NCBI GenBank assembly: GCA_021791715.1
Contig: JAJYWB010000003.1
Location: 1 to 64,000, forward strand
Direction: 5' to 3'
Source: Planctomycetota bacterium
GTDB lineage: Bacteria; Planctomycetota; Planctomycetia; Isosphaerales; Isosphaeraceae
DNA: 64,000 nucleotides
Part shown: positions 17,330 to 26,558 of the stretch, piece after piece
Position numbering within the stretch: position 1 is the first letter of the stretch
Layout of the letters: each line of letters starts with the position of its first letter
The notes under the pieces: model-generated
Databases searched by the model: none
Seen by the model: the letters and a program-made list of their open reading frames with translations, nothing else
Told to the model about the DNA's origin: nothing
Program-made: the position numbers and the translations under genes

Positions 17330-20071
17330 ATGCTTAACGCTTTTTATGCACGATCGAGCGGCTTCGGCGCGATCCTCGTCGTGATCGCCTTTTCGACCCA
17401 AATCGCCCAGGCGCGCCAGGCGGGCAAGGTTGAGGGGACGCTCGAAGGTCACTCCGATCCCGTCTACTCGGTCGCCTGGACCCCCGACGGCAAGGCGATC
17501 GTCACAGGCGCGTTCGACAGCACCGTCAAACTTTGGGATTCGTCGACGCGCAAAGAAATCAAAACATTCTCGGGCCATACGGGATTGGTCCTCTCGGTCG
17601 CCGTCGCCCCCGACGGCAAACGCATCCTTTCGGGAAGCCTCGATAAAACCGCGAAGATTTGGACCGTTCCCTCGGCTTCGTCCTCCCGCGATCTCACCGG
17701 CGCCCCCGCGGGAGTCGTCGCCTTCGCTCCCGGCCCCGACGGTAAAAAACTCGCCGCGGTTTCGGGACGAATCGTCAAACTCTTTGATGTTTCTACAAAT
17801 TCGTCTTTGCGCGATCTCGCCGGAGCGTCGGCCGATCTCGCCTCGGTCGCCTGGCGCGGCGACGGCGCGCAGATCGCCGCCGGCGACAAAGCCAAAACCG
17901 TTTGGTTCTGGAACGCGAACGACGGACAACCCCAGGGCTCGATCGAAACCCCGGCCGATTCGGTTCTCGCGCTCGCTTACCTCCCCGACAATCAACGCGT
18001 CGTCTCGGCCGGCGCCGACGGCCTCGCGAGACTCTGGAAACTCCCCGTCGCCGACCCCAGGGCGATCGACGCCAAAGGAGAAATCCGCGCGTTCGCGGCC
18101 TCGCAGGACGGCGCCAAACTCGCCACCGCCGGCGGCGATAAGACGATCCGAATCTGGAACGCCGCCGACGGCGCTCTTATTAAAGAAATCCGCGGCCACT
18201 CCGGTCCCGTCGTCGCCCTCGCGTGGAAAGCCGACGCCGCCCAAATCGCATCGGCTTCCACAGATATGTCGGTTCGCATCTGGAACGTGGCCGACGGCGC
18301 CGAGATCAAACGCGTCGACCGCGCCCCGGCTCCGATCGTCGCGATCGCGCTTCGCCCCGACGCTGCGCAAATCGCCGTCTCCACGGATGATAATCAAATC
18401 CATATTTATAATATCGCCGACGCGAAAGCGATCAAATCGCTTTCGGGACACGCCGGTAGAATCAACGCAATTAAATATCTCGTTAGCGATATGAATCAAC
18501 TCGTTTCGGCTTCCGCCGATAAGACCGCGAAGCTCTGGAACGTAACCGAAGGCAAGCCGATCCGCGATTTCAACGGCCACGCCGCGGCCGTCGTTTCGCT
18601 CGACGTCTCTCGCGACGGTCAAAAGCTCGTCACCGGATCCGACGATAAAACGATCAAAACCTGGACGATCGCCGACGGCAAAAACGTCGCGACGCTCGCG
18701 GGCCATCAGGGCTCGGTCGTCGCGGTTTCGATCTCTCCCGATGGAAGCCGGATCGCGTCGGGTTCCGACGACGACAGCGTGAGGACCTGGGACGCGGCGC
18801 TCGGCCGTGAACTGCAGGCGCAATCGGCGCACGCGGCGTCGATTCGAGGCGTCGCGGTTTTGGCCGACAACAATTCGATCGCGTCCGCGGGGGGCGACAA
18901 CAAGGCGAGGGTTTGGACCCCCGCCGCGGTCCGGATCTTCGCGGGCCACCAGGCGCCGATCCTCGCGCTCGCCGTCGTTCCAGGCGGTTCGCAAATCGTC
19001 TCCGCCTCGGCCGATAAAACCCTCAAGGTTTTTGATGTGAACACAGGCAAAGAAGTGCGAACGCTCGCGGGACACGCCGATCAGGTTCGTGCCGTCGCGA
19101 TCACCCGCGACGGTCAAAAAATCGTCTCGGGTTCGAATGATAAAACAATCAAAGTATGGAACGTCTCCGACGGGAAAAACGTCGTCAATTATCCGCCGCA
19201 GTCGTCGGCGATCGAGTCGATCGCGATCGGCGCCGATAACAAGACGACCGCGATCGGCCTCGCCGAGCCCGTAGCCAAAACGTTCGACCTCTCGGCGCCC
19301 GATCCCACCAAAGTCGAGATGAAAACCCTCGGAGGCTTGGGCGGAGCGGTCCACGCCGTCGCGGTTTTGGCCGATTCGTCGATCGTCACCGGATCGGAAG
19401 ATAAGTCGATCCGAATCTGGCCGACCTCCCAGGCCGCCGACGCCCCCAAAAACCTCGCCGGCCACGGCGCGCAGATCTACTCGGTCGCTTGGGCGCCCGA
19501 CGGCAAACAGGCCGCCACGGGCGCGGCCGATAAGTCGATCCGCGTCTGGGACGTCGAAAAGGCGGCTCAGCTTAGAGTGATTGAAAAAGCACATGAAAAC
19601 GTCGTGTACGCCGTCGCGTATTCCCCCAAAGGAGACGTGCTCGCGTCGGCGGGAGACGACAAGCTCGTGAAATTCTGGAACCCCGCCGACGGCAAAGAAC
19701 TGCGTAAGGCTCAGGGACACGGCGCCGCGATCTACTGTGTCGCGTTTCGCCCCGACGGCGCCATGCTCGCATCAGGATCGGTTGATAAAACAATCAGACT
19801 CTGGAACGTCGCCGACGCCAAAGAGCTCAAAAAACTCGACGGTCATCCCGACGACGTCTACTCGCTCTCCTTCAGCCCCGACGGCAAAAAACTCGCGTCG
19901 ATCGGCTACGGCGGCAACCTGCTCGTCTGGGACGTCGATCAGGCGAAAGAAATCCTCCGCCAAAAAGTCGCCCCCAACACCATGGCCTACGGAGTTTCAT
20001 GGAGCCCCGACGGCAAGCGACTCGTCGTCGCCGCGTCGGATAATAAAGCGTATATAATGAACGCCCCTTGA
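17330..20071 (+). CDS. Secreted WD40-repeat protein, 21 blades (probably three propellers)
   Basis: 913 residues from the ATG at 17330 (GGGAG 6 nt upstream), giving a signal peptide: FGAILVVIAFSTQIAQA. The rest is WD40 repeat from about residue 38 to the end. I count 21 blade-closing strands of the type TVKLWD, TAKIWT, IVKLFD ... NLLVWD, KAYIMN, which fits three seven-bladed propellers. Many repeats have the GH...D...WD network (GHTGLVLSVAVAPDGKRI). No other domain is attached. Such proteins are abundant in planctomycetes as protein-interaction scaffolds; a secreted one would work in the periplasm or outside. Partner unknown. A 2.6-kb open frame on the opposite strand is an artefact of the codon bias. 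Confidence 0.93.
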   Translation: MLNAFYARSSGFGAILVVIAFSTQIAQARQAGKVEGTLEGHSDPVYSVAWTPDGKAIVTGAFDSTVKLWDSSTRKEIKTFSGHTGLVLSVAVAPDGKRILSGSLDKTAKIWTVPSASSSRDLTGAPAGVVAFAPGPDGKKLAAVSGRIVKLFDVSTNSSLRDLAGASADLASVAWRGDGAQIAAGDKAKTVWFWNANDGQPQGSIETPADSVLALAYLPDNQRVVSAGADGLARLWKLPVADPRAIDAKGEIRAFAASQDGAKLATAGGDKTIRIWNAADGALIKEIRGHSGPVVALAWKADAAQIASASTDMSVRIWNVADGAEIKRVDRAPAPIVAIALRPDAAQIAVSTDDNQIHIYNIADAKAIKSLSGHAGRINAIKYLVSDMNQLVSASADKTAKLWNVTEGKPIRDFNGHAAAVVSLDVSRDGQKLVTGSDDKTIKTWTIADGKNVATLAGHQGSVVAVSISPDGSRIASGSDDDSVRTWDAALGRELQAQSAHAASIRGVAVLADNNSIASAGGDNKARVWTPAAVRIFAGHQAPILALAVVPGGSQIVSASADKTLKVFDVNTGKEVRTLAGHADQVRAVAITRDGQKIVSGSNDKTIKVWNVSDGKNVVNYPPQSSAIESIAIGADNKTTAIGLAEPVAKTFDLSAPDPTKVEMKTLGGLGGAVHAVAVLADSSIVTGSEDKSIRIWPTSQAADAPKNLAGHGAQIYSVAWAPDGKQAATGAADKSIRVWDVEKAAQLRVIEKAHENVVYAVAYSPKGDVLASAGDDKLVKFWNPADGKELRKAQGHGAAIYCVAFRPDGAMLASGSVDKTIRLWNVADAKELKKLDGHPDDVYSLSFSPDGKKLASIGYGGNLLVWDVDQAKEILRQKVAPNTMAYGVSWSPDGKRLVVAASDNKAYIMNAP

Positions 20072-20100
20072 ACGGAGCGTTCATCGCCATTTTCTTTTTC
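20069..20100 (+). terminator. Probable terminator of the WD40 gene
   Basis: TGAACG (20069-20074) / CGTTCA (20078-20083) with a 3-nt loop, overlapping the stop codon, followed by CCATTTTCTTTTTC. A longer alternative stem pairs ATGAACG (20057) with CGTTCAT (20078). Confidence 0.55.
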
Positions 20101-20150
20101 GTTCAGTGTTACATAACTTAAAATTCAAAATTGACAACCGCCGAACTGAT

Positions 20151-20582
20151 TCATTCGTGAATATGCTCGGCGGTTTTTCGTTCGTAAGCCGCCAGCCAAT
20201 CCCGCGCCGCGGCGAGATCCTCGCCGCGAACGTAGACCCGCGGGCCCCCCTCGAGCGTCCCCAGTTCCTCGTGCAAATCGTGCGTGTCGGCGACCGCCGG
20301 AATCCCGGCCGCCGTTAGTTGATCGGCGATGAACCGCGCCTGCATCAAATCGAGCGCCCGGTAACATTCGGTTAAATGCACACGCCCGGCCTCGCCCGCC
20401 GACCCCTCGGTGTGAGTGTCCGCGACCAGCAGCGACGGAATCACCGAAGGCTCCTCAATCGGCGAAGCCTTATCCGCCGGGACGAAATTCGGATCCTCAA
20501 CCCCGTCGACGGTCGTCCCGCACGACCAGCACACCTCGAACGTCGAATCCACTTTCGCTCCGCACTTCTTACACGTCCACAT
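20151..20582 (-). CDS. Zinc-ribbon protein with DUF2007-like C-terminal domain
   Basis: 143 residues from the ATG at 20582; GGGGAGAGGG lies just upstream. The N-terminus is a four-cysteine zinc ribbon, MWTCKKCGAKVD...CWSCGT (CxxC...CxxC). After an acidic linker, residues 75-135 (CYRALDLMQARFIADQLTAAGIPAVADTHDL...VYVRGEDLAAARDWLAAYE) match the pattern of the DUF2007 'putative signal transducing protein' family: a small ferredoxin-like fold on an Ala-rich helix with the closing 'v.V...d...A...l' strand-helix. Function is not known for the family. It converges on the WD40 gene. Confidence 0.8.
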   Translation of the reverse strand: MWTCKKCGAKVDSTFEVCWSCGTTVDGVEDPNFVPADKASPIEEPSVIPSLLVADTHTEGSAGEAGRVHLTECYRALDLMQARFIADQLTAAGIPAVADTHDLHEELGTLEGGPRVYVRGEDLAAARDWLAAYERKTAEHIHE

Positions 20583-20731
20583 CAATCCCTCTCCCCTCCA
20601 CGATCCGCCCGCGACCGAATCGTACTTTATGTCGTAAAAGCTTGATCAATCACCGCGGTGATCATCTTCACTCGCAAAATATCGTTTTGGATACGAATTC
20701 CCGACGATTCCCCCGCCGGCTCGACGATCGC

Positions 20732-21637
20732 CTAAAGCGATAAACCCTTCACGACTTCGGCCGGCGACGCGATGTAGCCCATATAAAACGGACCGAACAT
20801 CGCGTACTTCGCCGACGCCTCGTCGAACCGCATCGTATAAACGATGTCCTTGATGTAACTCGGGTTCTTACCCCACAACGTCACCCCCCACTCCCAGTCG
20901 TCAAGACCCGTCGACGCCGTGATCACCTGCGTCACACGCCCCGCGAACTTCATCCCCGATTTCCCGTGCTCGTGCATCAGCTCGGCGCGCTCGCGATGCG
21001 TCAGCATGAACCAGTTCTGCCCCTCAAGACGCGTCTTGCTCATCGGATAAAAACAGACGCAGGGCCAATCGGGAAACTCGGGATAAAGACGCTGACGATT
21101 CATCGGCTCAAGCCGCGCCTCATACGCCTTCACCTTCGCGTCGTACGCCGCGCTCGCGGGATCAAGCCGCTCGCGCTCCCGCAAGATCCGCGCATATTCC
21201 TCAACATCGGGAACGTATTCCGATATCTCTGTGATCGAATAAAACGAATACGCGAGTTTGATCGCCCTCCCCAAACCGCCCGACTGGATCCGCCGCTGAA
21301 TCCGCATCAGCGAATGAACGTCCGCGCTCGCCATGATCACGCCGAAATCGGCCTTATGACCCGGAACCAAAAAACATTGAAATTGCTCGGGAAAAGAAGC
21401 CGAATCCGCCGCCGGTCGTTCGAGCGCCGCGATCAACTCCGCCGAGCCCCGCTCGCGATCCTCCACGCTCAGCTTCGCCGACTCGCTTCGATCAATCTGA
21501 AAATACAAATGAAGGAAATGCATGCCGCGCTCGGGTACCAGCGACGCCGTGATTCGACCCGCTCCCGAAGGCCGAACGCCGCGCGCCTCCCCCGATACCG
21601 CCGCTCCTCCCTCCGCATTCGCCTCGCCTTCAGCCAT
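20732..21637 (-). CDS. hemQ: Chlorite dismutase-family protein, probable coproheme decarboxylase HemQ
   Basis: 301 residues from the ATG at 21637 (AAGGGG upstream); a GTG at 21676 would add 13 residues. The C-terminal half is highly typical of the HemQ/Cld family: YPEFPDWPCVCFYPMSKTR, NWFML, ELMHEHGKSGMKFAGRV (with the proximal-histidine region), TQVITASTGLDDWEWGVTLW, and DIVYTMRFDEASAKYAMFGPFYMGY. It has the long two-lobed form of about 250-300 residues. HemQ decarboxylates coproheme III to protoheme in the coproporphyrin-dependent haem pathway. True chlorite dismutases share the fold, so haem synthesis is the likelier but not certain role. The FkbM gene is 130 nt upstream on the same strand. 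Confidence 0.85.
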   Translation of the reverse strand: MAEGEANAEGGAAVSGEARGVRPSGAGRITASLVPERGMHFLHLYFQIDRSESAKLSVEDRERGSAELIAALERPAADSASFPEQFQCFLVPGHKADFGVIMASADVHSLMRIQRRIQSGGLGRAIKLAYSFYSITEISEYVPDVEEYARILRERERLDPASAAYDAKVKAYEARLEPMNRQRLYPEFPDWPCVCFYPMSKTRLEGQNWFMLTHRERAELMHEHGKSGMKFAGRVTQVITASTGLDDWEWGVTLWGKNPSYIKDIVYTMRFDEASAKYAMFGPFYMGYIASPAEVVKGLSL

Positions 21638-21767
21638 CACGCTCAAACCCCTTATGTAAGCCTCGTTCGTTCCCACTATTCTTATTCCAACCCCAACCCG
21701 CGAGCAACCAGCGCCTCGCCCAAGCCGAACACTTTACCTCGCATTCCCCCGACAACCCCGAATCGAC

Positions 21768-22703
21768 TCAGCCGAACCGAAACATCCCGCGCGCCCGCGA
21801 TTCAACCTCGCCGCCGATCGGAACCATCAACGCATTCTCAACTTTTGTCCCCTCGCGATCCGTCGCGATCCAGGATCCCTTCACCCGTCGATACACCCCG
21901 TAACCGATCGACCTCGCATATTCGTTTAATTCCGCGAGCGACCACCCGAACGCTTTGATCCAAAAGTAATTGAGTTCTAAATAGATTAAGGGCTTATGTC
22001 TTTGAATGAATTCGCGGCCTCCCCGCAGAAAATCGAACTCGCAGCCTTCGATATCGACCTTGATCAAATCGCACGAGTCGATTCCGAACTCGATAGCGAC
22101 GTCGTCGAGCCGCGCCGACCTCGCCGTGCACGTTTCGACCCCCGCGACCCCCCTACCCAACACAAATGCGTTCCCCGTCGACCCTGGATGATCCTCGCAC
22201 TTCGAAAGCGCAACCTCCCCGGAATCCGAACCCAACGCCAGCCGAATCGGCTTGATCGTCGATCCCAGATCGTTCAATGCGATATGCTCAATAAGACGAT
22301 CGAAATTGCCTTCGAGAGGCTCGAAAGCATACACGACACCCCCATGCTCTCGAAGCCGAGCCCCGATCGATATCGCGAAAAATCCGACATGCGCTCCGAC
22401 ATCCAATACGACCCCCCCGGCACGAGGAAATCGAGCGAGCTCCTCGAAAAACGCGTCGTTATACGCCCCGGTCCAATACACGTGCGATTCGGTCGGTCCT
22501 CGCGGATCAATCCGGACCGTTCGACCGTCCTTCATGCGAACCAACACCTCGACCGCCGATTCCCGGTGATCAAACCGAAACAACGACCGCAACACGTTCG
22601 CCGCGGCGACCTTGCCCCGAAACGAAGGCGAGCCGCGCAGCGCCGCCGCGACCCGATCCCGCGCCCGATGCTTCAATAATCTTAAAAAACTTCGATCGCT
22701 CAT
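21768..22703 (-). CDS. FkbM-family SAM-dependent methyltransferase
   Basis: 311 residues from the ATG at 22703 (MSDRSFLRLLKHRARDR). The methyltransferase core contains motif I VLDVGAHVGFFAISIGARL, then VYAFEPLEGNFDRLIEHIALN, and the FkbM-typical DLIKVDIEGCEFDFLRGG with its (I/V)DxEG element, followed by PLIYLELN. These enzymes usually methylate hydroxyl groups on sugars or polyketides. The preceding ESHVYWTGAYNDAFFEELARF is the common FkbM lead-in. The kinase gene ends 38 nt upstream on the same strand, so co-transcription is possible. Substrate cannot be assigned. Confidence 0.9.
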   Translation of the reverse strand: MSDRSFLRLLKHRARDRVAAALRGSPSFRGKVAAANVLRSLFRFDHRESAVEVLVRMKDGRTVRIDPRGPTESHVYWTGAYNDAFFEELARFPRAGGVVLDVGAHVGFFAISIGARLREHGGVVYAFEPLEGNFDRLIEHIALNDLGSTIKPIRLALGSDSGEVALSKCEDHPGSTGNAFVLGRGVAGVETCTARSARLDDVAIEFGIDSCDLIKVDIEGCEFDFLRGGREFIQRHKPLIYLELNYFWIKAFGWSLAELNEYARSIGYGVYRRVKGSWIATDREGTKVENALMVPIGGEVESRARGMFRFG

Positions 22704-22741
22704 AAAATTCAAAATCACTGGTAATTGAATAACGAATTTGA

Positions 22742-24040
22742 TTAAAAGAACATTTTTCCGACGAACACCCCCGCCGCGAAGGCGACTCCGATCGCCCCCG
22801 CGACCGCCGCGACCGCACTCCAGGGAGCTCGCTCGATAAGCGCCGCGATCTTCCCGTTCCATTTCGGTTTCGCGACCCCGGCCGGTCGAGGTCGATCTTC
22901 GACGTCGAGCTGTTGCGCGTATTCGCTCGTTCCTTCCACATATTCATCGCTCGGTATTTCGTCTTCAAACGTCTCGCCGATCGATCGGCTCGGCTTCTTT
23001 TCCAGCAACGCCTCGAGCGTCTCCGCGACCTCGCGCGCCGTTTGATAACGATCGCGCCGGCTCGTCGCCAACAACTTATCCAAAACCTTCACCACGTTCG
23101 ATGGAATATCGGGCCGAACCTGTCGTATCGGCGTCGGTAGACCCGCGATCCGTTTGCCCAACCGCTCGATCGGCGAATCCCCCTGAAACGGCAACCTCCC
23201 CGAGATCAGGTGATACATCGCACATCCCAAACTATATAAATCGCTCCTCCCGTCGACCTCCTTGCCGCACGCCTGCTCGGGCGACATATAATCGACCGTC
23301 CCCACCGCGATCCCGTCCGCCGTCTCAAAAGTCGAATGCTGATCCGCCTCCATCAACACGCTTAAACCCAAATCGAGCAGCTTCACCACCTGATTCTTAC
23401 CGATCAGTAAATTCGAGGGCTTGATATCGCGATGGACAATCCCCATCTCATGAGCGTGCGCAAGCCCCCGCGCAGCCTGCGCGATATAATTCACCACGTC
23501 GGCGGGATCGAGCGGACCCTCGGCCCGCAGCTTCTGCGTCAAACTCTCGCCGTCGACGTATTCCATCACGATAAATAAAATCTGGCCAAGCTGATCGGCG
23601 TCGTAAGCTCGAACCACGTTGGGATGATCAAGCCGACCGACAAGCTTCATCTCCCTTTGAAACCGCGCGACGATCCGAGCGTTCCCGGCGATCTCGGGCG
23701 CGACGATCTTGATCGCCACCACGCGACCCATCAATCGATGGCTCGCCTTATAAACCCTCCCCATCGATCCCGATCCGATTCGATCGAGAATGACATAACG
23801 ACCGACCGCGAGCCCGTGAGGCTTGTTCCTGAGCAGCCGATTCGCCTGATAACTCGTCAAAATCTTCTCGCGAACCAACTTCTCGGCGAGTTCGAGCGAA
23901 TCGAACGGATAATTCCCCTTCAACATCTTGCCGCGGATATCTTCGAGTTGACGATCGGTGAGAACCCCCGAATTGCGAATCACCGCCAGCAAATCGGGCG
24001 GGGGAGCGTCCGCCCCTTTTGATTTGTCGGTGATCGCCAT
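22742..24040 (-). CDS. Hanks-type serine/threonine protein kinase with C-terminal membrane anchor
   Basis: 432 residues from the ATG at 24040 (GGGAG upstream). Residues 15-75 form a small helical N-terminal region seen in planctomycete kinases (LTDRQLEDIRGKML...LVREKILTSYQANRLL). The kinase domain spans about 80-345: GSGSMGRVYKA glycine loop, VVAIKIV with the ATP lysine (K111), HRDIKPSNLL catalytic loop (about 203-212), LDLGLS in place of DFG, and GTVDYMSPEQ. An acidic linker and one membrane segment (AVAAVAGAIGVAFAAGVFVGKMFF) end the protein, so the kinase domain is probably cytoplasmic. No sensory domain follows the membrane segment. Target unknown. Confidence 0.94.
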   Translation of the reverse strand: MAITDKSKGADAPPPDLLAVIRNSGVLTDRQLEDIRGKMLKGNYPFDSLELAEKLVREKILTSYQANRLLRNKPHGLAVGRYVILDRIGSGSMGRVYKASHRLMGRVVAIKIVAPEIAGNARIVARFQREMKLVGRLDHPNVVRAYDADQLGQILFIVMEYVDGESLTQKLRAEGPLDPADVVNYIAQAARGLAHAHEMGIVHRDIKPSNLLIGKNQVVKLLDLGLSVLMEADQHSTFETADGIAVGTVDYMSPEQACGKEVDGRSDLYSLGCAMYHLISGRLPFQGDSPIERLGKRIAGLPTPIRQVRPDIPSNVVKVLDKLLATSRRDRYQTAREVAETLEALLEKKPSRSIGETFEDEIPSDEYVEGTSEYAQQLDVEDRPRPAGVAKPKWNGKIAALIERAPWSAVAAVAGAIGVAFAAGVFVGKMFF

Positions 24041-24566
24041 GATCGAACTCCCGGTCGAACGCCGCTTGCCTGTCGATTCGCCCACGTGCCATACCTTTCA
24101 AGGATGAGGTTTCCATATCTTAGCAGACGACGCATGTCGGCTCAATTCACCGGGCGAGAAAGCGACACGCCGACCCCGGCGCTATCGTTCGCTCGACTCG
24201 ACTTCTCCAGAATCGGCGCTGTTCAATCGACCCGACTAAAAATGCGCTTCGAATCTCAATCGACCTCGGCTCACCGTCTGAAAATCGTTCAGGCCCGAAA
24301 TCACATTGTGAATATCGCGAGAACGACGCCGCTTCGACCGATCGCCTTCTTATTTCTAACCGAATTCTTCCAATCTCAACCCGCTTTGGAGGTCGACTCA
24401 TCAGCGCCCGCAAATATCGCCGAGCGAAGCCAATCGACCCCTTGGGATCTTTGGGCAATTTGTAACGATATCGACGTGGCCGTGATCGATCACGTTTAAG
24501 TTCGACGCGATCGATCCGGCATGCGAGCAACCGCGGCCCGGGCCGCGTTATTGGGGAAATCATCTT

Positions 24567-24740
24567 TTGCATAACAGGGGCGCTTTAGGAGTAAAATGAC
24601 AAATACAGAGCCAAGTCGAGCGATTTCCTTCATTTCGCGAGCTTTTTAAGAGCGCGCTTAATCCCTTTACAATATAGACGCCGCAACGGGGGTTTTATTC
24701 ACACAATTCCCGAAAATTTTCCAAGATTCATCAAATCTTC
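24567..24740. repeat. 174-bp direct repeat, copy 1
   Basis: Begins TTGCATAACAGGGGCGCTTT and ends AGATTCATCAAATCTTC. It is the same length as, and nearly identical to, the segment at 25077-25250, with about ten scattered substitutions. The ends carry a small inverted repeat, AAGATT/AATCTT. No open frame is shared by both copies. Probably a small mobile element or a segmental duplication. Confidence 0.85.
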
Positions 24741-25076
24741 ATTCCCGATAATAGCAGAAATCTTATAAAAAGGATTCCCAAACAAGCATCCATAGTACAG
24801 ATTGAACACGTCTACGTAAATATTAACGATCGTTTTCAATGACCAATAAAAAGCAAGGGCCGTCATCGCGGGCGACCCTGCTACCCAATCACCGAAGTGG
24901 TTGGGGGGATATACAAAATCTACGATAATACATCTCTGACAAAATGTCAACAGCGATTTCAAAGTGGACGAAGGACCGAATCGCCGGATGAAACAGTCGG
25001 CGCGAATTGAAAGAGACATAATTTGCGCAGGCCTCACTTCTTTTAGATCTTGCCTATTCTACGCAGAATTCTAAGC

Positions 25077-25250
25077 TTGCATAACAGGGGCGCTTTAGGA
25101 GTAAAATGACAAATACAGAGCCAAGTCGAGCGATTTCTTTCATTTCGCGAGCTTTTTAAGAGCGCGCTTCGTCCCTCCATAATATAGACGCCGCAACGGG
25201 GGTTTTATCCACACAATTCTAGGAAATTTTCCAAGATTCATCAAATCTTC
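25077..25250. repeat. 174-bp direct repeat, copy 2
   Basis: Second copy of the element at 24567-24740, same orientation, separated from it by 336 bp of unique AT-richer sequence. This copy has a perfect DnaA-box word TTATCCACA at 25205-25213, where copy 1 has TTATTCACA. Confidence 0.85.
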
Positions 25251-25474
25251 TTATTTCAGTGCATACGGATTCAAATTGGGATAGCGACGCGAACTTTCCC
25301 GATTGCAAGAATTGAACCTTCGGCGTCGGTTCGTTCAACCTTGCACAGCGAGAGCGACCTTCCAACTCGCATTTTAGAAGTCCCAAAAAACCGAACGGCC
25401 CTTCGATCGGTTAGGAATCGAGAACCCACAGTTCGATCGATTCGGACCCGCATTCCCCGTCTCTATCTATAAAA

Positions 25475-25510
25475 CACGCCGACCCGGAAAGTTATGCACG
25501 GAATTTTCGA
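25475..25510. repeat. 36-nt direct repeat, left border of the accessory block
   Basis: Starts CACGCCGACCCGGAAAGTTA and ends TTTTCGA. It is identical over 36 nt to 33723-33758, in the same orientation; similarity continues more weakly on both sides (CTCTATC before, TTTTCGATCTTC after) for about 75 nt. The two copies bracket the tetR-msrPQ-hydrolase block. Confidence 0.85.
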
Positions 25511-25854
25511 CGGATTTTCGATCTTCGTCGATTCTTCATTAAAATGAGAAATTGGGAGAACTGCGAAGATCAAGCATCGAGCCGATCTCGGTGAAAGACT
25601 CTTTGGCATTCAGGTGAGTTTGGCATTTGGCATTTACCGTTGAACCGGTATGTTCCCACTCAAATTTGGCTGCCAAACCCGCGCGACCGCCGAAATCGCG
25701 TCGATCAATCGGCTCATGATTCACAGGAGATCTTGGTGTTGATTCGCAGTTCTAGCGCCGAGTCGTGGTTGTCGACCTGATCATAGTGATTGGGTTCGGA
25801 ATTCCAGGTTCCTGAACCCATTTTGCCGAGCGGATCGCATTGTTTCTACTTTGC

Positions 25855-25895
25855 GGTAGGTAGGTATTGACAGTCTTCCTGTTGGCAGGTAGGAT
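25855..25895 (+). promoter_or_regulatory. tetR promoter with direct-repeat operator candidates
   Basis: TTGACA (25867-25872), 17 nt, then TAGGAT (25890-25895) form a sigma70-type promoter. Two direct repeats, GGTAGGTAGG (25855) and GGCAGGTAGG (25884), overlap or flank the promoter elements 29 nt apart. The -10 ends only 6 nt before the ATG at 25902, so the message would be leaderless or nearly so. Autorepression by the TetR product is an inference. Confidence 0.55.
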
Positions 25896-25901
25896 AATTC
25901 C

Positions 25902-26507
25902 ATGAGCAAGATCGAGACTCGTGATTTGGTGCTCAAAGTCGCTCAAGAATTCGTTCAAACGCGGGGGTTCAACGCTTTCAGCTTTCGAGACGTCGCCGAA
26001 CGAGTCGGGATCAAGACGGCGAGCATTCACTACTATTTTCCGACGAAAGCGGAACTTGGTCGTGCGCTCGTCGCCCAGCACCGAGAACATGTCGGAGCCG
26101 CCTTGGCTGCGATTGACGCCGAGGAACACGACCCCAGGAGGAAATTGGCTCGATACGTTTACGTCTTCAAGAGCACCCTCGAGGTTGGAAATCGAATGTG
26201 CTTATGCGGCATGCTCGCAGCCGATTTTTCGACCCTCGATCAGATGATTGTCGATGAACTCCGCCGATCCTTTGAAGATCACGAGGCGTGGCTGACGCGA
26301 GTCTTGGAAGCCGGAATGGAATCGGGCGCGTTCACCCTCTCGAGAAGTGCGAAGGACGAGGCGAGGTTGCTGATTTCCTCGCTCGAAGGAGCCATGCTGA
26401 TCGCTCGATCTTTCGAAGATATCAACAGATTCGAAGAATGCGTCCGTAGTTTGCTCGGGAGACTGATTCCCGTCTCCGGAGACCAGATTAACCAGTCTCA
26501 CAACTGA
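25902..26507 (+). CDS. TetR/AcrR-family transcriptional regulator
   Basis: 201 residues. The N-terminal helix-turn-helix (about 8-53) reads LVLKVAQEFVQTRGFNAFSFRDVAERVGIKTASIHYYFPTKAEL, a textbook TetR DNA-binding domain. The ligand-binding half contains MCLCGMLAAD, with C100 and C102 close together at a place where related regulators such as NemR carry redox- or electrophile-sensing cysteines. It is the first plus-strand gene of the accessory block, followed by an interrupted palindrome at 26559-26579 and the methionine-rich lipoprotein gene. I infer that it represses the downstream msrP/msrQ genes and is released by an oxidant or electrophile. The inducer is not known. Confidence 0.92.
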   Translation: MSKIETRDLVLKVAQEFVQTRGFNAFSFRDVAERVGIKTASIHYYFPTKAELGRALVAQHREHVGAALAAIDAEEHDPRRKLARYVYVFKSTLEVGNRMCLCGMLAADFSTLDQMIVDELRRSFEDHEAWLTRVLEAGMESGAFTLSRSAKDEARLLISSLEGAMLIARSFEDINRFEECVRSLLGRLIPVSGDQINQSHN

Positions 26508-26558
26508 TCTTTGAATCAACCAGTTTCGTGAGATTTGAAACAACCCGACTTGGATTCA

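Larger units (their letters stand above)
24041..25901. other. Long non-coding stretch with duplicated elements
   Basis: About 1.9 kb, less GC-rich than its surroundings between 24570 and 25260. It contains the 174-bp direct repeat pair (24567-24740, 25077-25250), the first 36-nt island-flanking repeat (25475-25510) and the tetR promoter region. A 112-codon minus-strand frame (24699-25037) has its 3' end inside the first 174-bp copy and resembles nothing I know; I do not call it a gene. No tRNA was recognised. Confidence 0.5.

Noticed and set aside
17075-19720. 881-codon open frame on the minus strand opposite the WD40 gene
   Set aside because: The plus-strand WD40 protein is unmistakable; the opposite frame is Asp/Arg/Gly/Val-rich and arises from the codon bias of the repeats.
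24699-25037. 112-codon minus-strand frame between the 174-bp repeats
   Set aside because: Its 3' end is repeat sequence, it has no ribosome-binding site and no known family.
25205-25213. Perfect DnaA box suggesting a replication origin
   Set aside because: There is a single box, inside a repeat, with no dnaA/dnaN neighbourhood and no cluster of further boxes.
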